Shown here: piece after piece, positions 23,941 through 64,000 of the stretch | How positions within the stretch are numbered: position 1 is the first letter of the stretch | Layout: each line of letters opens with the position of its first letter | NCBI GenBank assembly: GCA_030141605.1 | Contig: JAQGDQ010000389.1 | Location: 81,592-145,591 of the forward strand | Length of the DNA: 64,000 bases | Direction: 5' to 3' | DNA from: Tubiluchus corallicola | Lineage: Eukaryota; Priapulida; Priapulimorpha; Priapulimorphida; Tubiluchidae | Program-made: the position numbers and the translations under genes | Notes under the pieces: generated by a model | What the model saw: the letters and a program-made list of their open reading frames with translations, nothing else | What the model was told of the DNA's origin: nothing | The model's database searches: none

Positions 23941-24177
23941 GGTTATTTGATTGATTGTTTTATTTGAGTTTAGTTGGCTGGAATTATTGATTTAGCCACG
24001 AATGTTGAATAGTGCATTAGCAAATTTAATTCCAGTTTAAATATAAGTTTCCAAATGTTTGTTTATTGCCGTTTTAATAACTGACAAACATCTGACCTTG
24101 AATGTGCGATTTGTGGTCATTACTATGAAATGTACGAGTGGTTGATTGCATGAACGATACTGTGGTTTAAAGAATTT

Positions 24178-25088
24178 TTGATACGGACATCAATTATTGT
24201 GTGTTTGTGCACCTGTCTAGGTGGTATAAATACGTGTGATTGTTGTAACAGTGAAGTAAAGGTAACCAAGAAACAGGTTCGGTCTTTTCTTGGATTAATT
24301 GGCTTCTACCGGCGGTTCATTGAAAATTTCAGCAATATTGTGGCACCACCTTTCGTGCTCACTGAAAACAATGCACGCTTGACCGTTGAATGGAATGATG
24401 CCTGCGAGCAAAGTTTTATTCAATTGCGCAGTTGCCTAAGTTCCAACTCAGTGCTGCATTCGCCTGACTTTTCACTACCTTTTATTCTAACCACTGATGC
24501 CAGCTTTATGGGTATAGGGGCTGTCCTGTCACAAGTACAAGGTAAACTGGGAGAAGTCCCGATCACGTGGGTATAGGGGCTGTCCTGTCACAAGTACAAG
24601 GTGAACTGGGAGAAGTCCCGATCACATGGGTATAGGGGCTGTCCTGTCACAAGTACAAGGTGAACTGGGAGAAGTCGTGATCACGGGGGCATAGGAGCTG
24701 TCCTGTCACAAGTACACGGTGAACTGGGAGAAGTCCCGATCACGTGGGTATTGGGGCTGTCCTGTCACAAGTACAAGGTGAACTGGGAGAAGTCCCGATC
24801 ACGTATGTGAGTAGGAAACTGACGGCATGTGAGCAGAATTATTCGGTTGTGGATATTGAATGTTTATCGATTGTGAATGCTGTTGAGAAACTGAGATATT
24901 TCCTTGAAGGTAGACGATTTACGATAAAGACTGACCAACGTGGACTCCTTGCCCTACCGCGAATTAAGAAAAAAAATTGTCGCCTGTGCAGGTGGACTTT
25001 GATTTTGTCAGAATTTAGTTATACCATAGAAGACATTTGTGGCAATGAAAATACCGTAGCTGACGCCTTGTCAAGATTAGATGTCTAG
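24178..25088 (+). pseudogene. Ty3/gypsy pol fragment (RT end and RNase H), broken by a 59-bp tandem duplication
   Basis: Frame 1 (to 24576) has VRSFLGLIGFYRRFIENF, the RT thumb, and LTTDAS of RNase H. The second frame (from 24744) continues through YVSRKLTACEQNY and ends TVADALSRLDV, the RNase H terminus. Between them, five 59-bp units shift the frame. No upstream protease/RT or LTR and no integrase is present. The element is dead. Confidence 0.9.
24510..24804 (+). repeat. 59-bp tandem duplication, five units, inside the RNase H region
   Basis: Unit starts at 24510, 24569, 24628, 24687 and 24746 (GGGTATAGGGGCTGTCCTG). 59 is not a multiple of three. The fourth unit carries most substitutions. 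Confidence 0.95.
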
Positions 25089-28000
25089 GTGTAAAATAAC
25101 CATTCTTGATTGATATGAGAGAATTAAGGGTATATTTAGTTTATCATATTTTATTGTTTTGCCTTAGTTTCCATATTTTTGGAAACAGATTTCAATGTGT
25201 TGTTGTCTAATTGAGCATAATTTGAAAATATTAAAAACTTTTTAAGTTACTAGAGCTGAGTTAAGCTGCTTAGTGATAGTTAAATAAAATCTCCTTTTTA
25301 TAAAGCAAGATTGTATATTGGCTGTACCAAAATTAGTTTTGTAATAGGTGTAGAAGTACCAAAAGAGTTTGTGTTGTATTTAATGGAAACGACAGCTGTT
25401 CGAGCCTACATACATCTTGCACTAAGATTTTATTAGTGTATAAACTATGCCAGCTGCATCACTGTGTTATTGTTCAACACTAGCAGTAATCTTCGTTAGG
25501 CAATACGCCCAATTAGAAATTAAGAGATAATTGACTATACTACAGTGGTGCTGTAATGGCTGTATATTAAAAGCTAGATGCAAGTACTTGTTTAAAAGGT
25601 TTAGGTGCATCCATTGCCTCCACAGAACAGTGAACTGCTTTTTCTGTGTTTGGCTGTTTGTTGCTATTTTATAAGTTAACTTATAGAATAGTGTAAGCTT
25701 TGTAGCACATTTCGTGGAAGTCTGTTATTGGTCATAAGCTGCTTAATCTTTTTTATACAGTTTGTAAAATATATTGTCATATCAGTCCTAATACCCTCAT
25801 ACTAAATTATGTTGTTGTTACATGTCCTGTATTTAGTGTAAAAAGTGATAAATAAATGACTTACTTACTTATGTACTTACTTACTTACTTTCATACTTAC
25901 TTACTTACTTACTTACTTACTAAAATGATAATATCAGCTTGAGTTCTAACCTTTCATGCCCCAAATTCATTAACACCAAAGTTAAGTATGTTCAACATTC
26001 GCAAAAAACATGGAAATAGGACTTAAGACTTGGTAATAAAACAGCAACAAGTAATGCTTGGTCTTTCTTATTCTCAATGCCACTTTTTCTTCCAATGACG
26101 TTATTCTTCTTGAAGAATAGTAGAGCACTGTTAATCTTTACCAAAAGTATATTTCTTTACAAAAGAATTAGAAAGTTGGTTTTGTAACTTCTTTTCGTGA
26201 ACATTATTACAAATTACAGGTGAAAGACAGCACCATTTGTATCTGTACAACAAGAGATATTTAAGTTAATTTTCTTAGATGTGACATGTAGGCATTTAAA
26301 TGTATTTTTCTTAGATATAACATGTAGGCATTTAAATGTATAGCACAACATAATAACCAAAATTAATTACAGGTATGTCATGTACCTATAGTCAGGAAAT
26401 TTCTTACCTGATTGTGATGTGCTTTATTCATTTATTATAAGCATAATGCAGCACAAAATGATTATTATACTGACTATTATACAGTACATAATCATCATAA
26501 TATACAGTACAAAAATAGGCACATTTCAGCACAAAAAAGCTCAATTTTGATTTTTATTCAACATAACATACTGCCATATAATCAGAAAACTGTGCAAAAA
26601 TAATAATAATATTGACTGCTATACTGCACACAATTAATTATCATACAAACATAATACAGCAGAAAAATAAGCATAATTGCAAAACTACAAAACAAACCGT
26701 GAAAGACAAACCTGTCGAAATACACAGCTCAACATTTTAAACTTCAATAAGCGACATGACTGAGTTGTCGATTGCATTATTAATTATTAATGAAACTGAC
26801 ATTCTGAAAAGGCTGTATGTGATGGTGTATCTTTTGCTGTGTGACTGGTTACGATAAAAAACATGGAGAACATTTTTAATGTCTAATAAAATTTGCAAAT
26901 TGTAATAATAAGAACAATAGATAATAAGAAAATATTTTAGATACACGTTTAAGCGAAAGGCATTCAACGCATTTTTGTTGAAAATTTTGTACAAAACACA
27001 CAAATCGCCTGCAGGACAAAAATTATGGTAAAAAGGGGGTCATTATTGAGGTTTACGATAGTTGAGTTGATCATAATAATTTTTAAAGAGAAGTTTTTTC
27101 AAGTGTTTTTAATTAGTTGCAATAGAAACAGTTCTGAGATTCTGACACAAGGAATTTTAATATTTTTGTGCAACAGAAGAAAATGAAACGTGGCGGCGCA
27201 AAAAGTCTCCTTTCATTTAAAAGGTACCAAATGTTCACTATGGGAAGATCTACTTGCCTCTTCAATAGTTTTCCCACAGAGCTACTACTACAGGGAATTA
27301 ACAGCAAGTTATGAAATTGATTACAAAAGTAGTCAAAGCAACTAACATTTTTTACCGTACAAACATAGTCTCGTGGAAAGTTAATCACCTCAAGTAACAC
27401 CAGTTGTGACCTAGTTAGTTATCGCAGGAGTCCTGGTGTATGACATCATGAAGCTGTAACATTTCTTCTTTAAATTGCCGATAGATGGCGCCACGTACTT
27501 ATTGTTTACCAATTTTTGTATCATCGTTTTCAAAAACAGGTTTGTTTTGATACAATTAGTTTTAACCAACAGTTCTTCTGTCAAATAAGACCAAGGCCTA
27601 TTTTTAGCTTCGAAAAATTGCTTTTACTTACTGAAAGTTGCCAAATCATCTAATTTATGGGAAAAATTATCTGAAACGTAAAAGAAACTCAACGAAACCT
27701 TCCAGCGTCATAAATTTAATTGAATAATGAAGACATTTAATGTAATTTTCTATTCAAAATTCTCATCAGAATTGATAGTTCTGTCTTTAATATGAAGACA
27801 AAACCAAATAAGTTTTGTTTCCTTACATTTGAATAAATTATTTATTATTTTTACCTTAAATTTATTCACAACTTTTATCCTTTTGACCTTGCAGGATGTC
27901 ATAGTTTTTCATGTGATTTTTACGTCAATGTAAAGTATAAATTTTAGCTGTTCATCAATTGTGAACTTATAGTGTCTCTTGAATTTTTTTTTATTTATTA

Positions 28001-28600
28001 TTATTATCACATTCAGTACAATATAAAGCACACAGTGACATCAAAATTATTACATGTACTATATTAAATTGTTATGTTTCATACACTATCGTTATCATAA
28101 AAGAATAATTGTACTGCAGTGGGCTAGAGAAGCAAAGGCTTGTATAAGCCCACTGTCATGTGAATCTGATAAAAAAAATGGATGAGTGAACAAAAAAGGA
28201 ACTGGGAGAAAGGTTAGATCACACAGGAAGGGTAGAAGGATGTGTTCGTGGAAATGATAGGAAGAAAGATAATAGATTGCGCTATGTTGACATCAGCTCT
28301 AAAGATTTATCAATGATGTCTTGTTTTGCATAATCTGTACCAGGATTGTGGTATGACTGCTGAAGTAGGTGTAGGATATTAGGAAGTGTGCTTTGTTACT
28401 TATAATTGATTCTTACTTATTTTTTTGCTTAAGTGACTGTTTTTAATTTTGTTTTCAGTTGCAGCTGCTATGGTGTGACTTTTTAATGAAACACATTATT
28501 TATGTGTAATAATTTGTAATAATTCTTATATGTAATTAGTCAGTTATGGACAGATTAGATTTCAAGCTTTTTAGCATAAAAATACAGGTGCCTACTGCTT
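25089..28600. other. Intergenic region between the convergent genes
   Basis: No coding exons seen. It contains an (ACTT)n tract, a two-copy 38-bp repeat near 26275-26345 (ACATGTAGGCATTTAAATGT), degenerate repeats of ATACAGTACA/GCATAAT type near 26430-26660, and a segment at 26050-26160 related to 39150-39250 (CTTCCAATGACGT.ATTC). Confidence 0.5.
25857..25922 (+). repeat. (ACTT)n microsatellite
   Basis: Tetranucleotide CTTA/ACTT repeats with two interruptions, just after AATAAATGA. Confidence 0.95.
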
Positions 28601-28613
28601 GCGATGGAATTCT

Positions 28614-28619
28614 TTTATT
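28614..28619 (-). terminator. Poly(A) signal of TMEM214
   Basis: AATAAA on the - strand, 69 bp past the stop codon at 28689, in the context GCAAATAAAAGAATTC. It gives a short 3' UTR of roughly 90-110 nt. Confidence 0.6.
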
Positions 28620-28688
28620 TGCACAAAAATTTTCCTATTCACAATATTAATGAACAATAGATTAAATACTCACAAGAAGCTGTTAAAT

Positions 28689-63158
<34,470 letters not shown>

Positions 63159-63237
63159 CTGTTAAAATGAAGCCAGTGTGTCATAGAGATTAGTAATTAG
63201 ACCCTTGAGACTCCATGACAGCATGGGATACCTAGAG

Positions 63238-63664
63238 CAGGGGTGTGCAAATTATGTGACTAGCCGGGCCACATTAAACTTTCCCACAATTCCTGTGGGC
63301 CACAGGCAGTTTGATCAAGGAGTCAAGTACAGAAAGACCTAATAACGATTTTTTTGCATCCGATTTGCGCACATCATTACTACTACACTCAAGAAACTGT
63401 TTTAGAAGTTATTAAAATTTATGTTAAAAACCATATATTTCGTCATGTCCGACAGTGACATTAAGTAACAACAATCTTGTAAGGGTTAATGCCATCCGAT
63501 CTAGAGGAAAAAACTACCCGCACTATCTTTGCGATATTGGTGCAGACTTCAGCTGGATCGCGTATGGGCCACACTTTCATTACATTGACAAACCTCTTCG
63601 CGGGCCGCACAAGATCTCTTGGTGGGCCGCAAGCGGCCTGCGGGCCGCAGTTTGCACACCCCTG
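63238..63664 (-). mobile_element. hAT-like nonautonomous element, CAGGGGTGTGCAAA family, copy 3 (inverted)
   Basis: Same ends as copies 1 and 2 in reverse orientation. The flanks ACCTAGAG and AACTAGAC match at six of eight bases. A further 25-bp direct repeat GACTCCATGACAGCATGGGA lies on both sides of the element. Confidence 0.85.
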
Positions 63665-63702
63665 AACTAGACCATGAGACTCCATGACAGCATGGGATAC
63701 CT

Positions 63703-64000
63703 GCAGTTTCCCTCCTTTAATGCAAAGACACGTAATAGAATGGGATCTGAACTGAATACATCTAAGCTAATCACGGCACTAAACCAATATAGATATGAAA
63801 TTTGACCAATGGCTATTACTAATGCTGGACACTCGCAGTGCAATACGTGTCGTGTTTCAAATTTTGCAACCATGTTTTTTGAAAGACAGTTTTTTATACT
63901 TCTTTGTATTTCAAAAGCTTAGACTCAGCATGCAACAGCAGAGCTGACTCAATGTACATGGTTGTGGCAAGACTGCAACCTATCTTTTCACTCGAACTAA
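63703..64000. other. Noncoding right edge, TMEM214 intron
   Basis: I saw no exon with family similarity on the - strand here. The preceding TMEM214 exons must lie beyond the window. Confidence 0.5.

Overview
The window is animal nuclear DNA. It is AT-rich, its genes are split by spliceosomal introns, and it is crowded with tRNA-derived SINEs, LINE and Ty3/gypsy debris, TIR transposons and satellites. The gene content suggests a marine invertebrate, probably a lophotrochozoan and perhaps a mollusc. That is an inference; nothing here fixes the species. I found no bacterial genes, no CRISPR array and no confident functional tRNA or rRNA gene.

Two real genes converge. (1) On the + strand, 2850-23699, an 11-exon gene encodes a 726-residue secreted protein: signal peptide, six Ig-like domains and a C-terminal C1q domain. 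Every intron is phase 1. A TATA box lies about 80 bp before the ATG. The architecture matches the Ig-plus-C1q recognition proteins (QREP/VIgL type) known from molluscs, but with more Ig domains. Exons 6, 7 and 8 with their flanking introns are tandem duplicates. (2) On the - strand, from beyond the right edge down to 28689, sixteen consecutive phase-compatible exons encode the last 578 residues of TMEM214, an ER membrane protein. Its large introns hold almost all of the satellite DNA in the right half of the window.

Layout: 1-2760 upstream DNA with a second copy of the proximal promoter block; 2763-23699 the Ig-C1q gene; 23760-23909 a hairpin MITE; 24178-25088 a Ty3/gypsy fragment with an internal 59-bp x5 duplication; 25089-28600 intergenic; 28600-64000 TMEM214 with mariner-, piggyBac-, hAT- and Tigger-like nonautonomous elements, SINEs, microsatellites and arrays of 36, 42, 43, 47, 70, 72, about 129, about 135 and 265 bp.

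The most unusual observation is that several of the TMEM214 intron satellites start at splice sites. The 43-bp array (51777-52489, about 17 units) is a tandem amplification of the 3' splice site plus the first exon bases of the exon it abuts. The 70-bp array at 40578-41165 likewise repeats the acceptor of its adjoining exon. The 36-bp array stops 12 bp from a splice donor. A piggyBac-like MITE has also landed 8 bp upstream of another TMEM214 exon, between its acceptor AG and the original polypyrimidine region.
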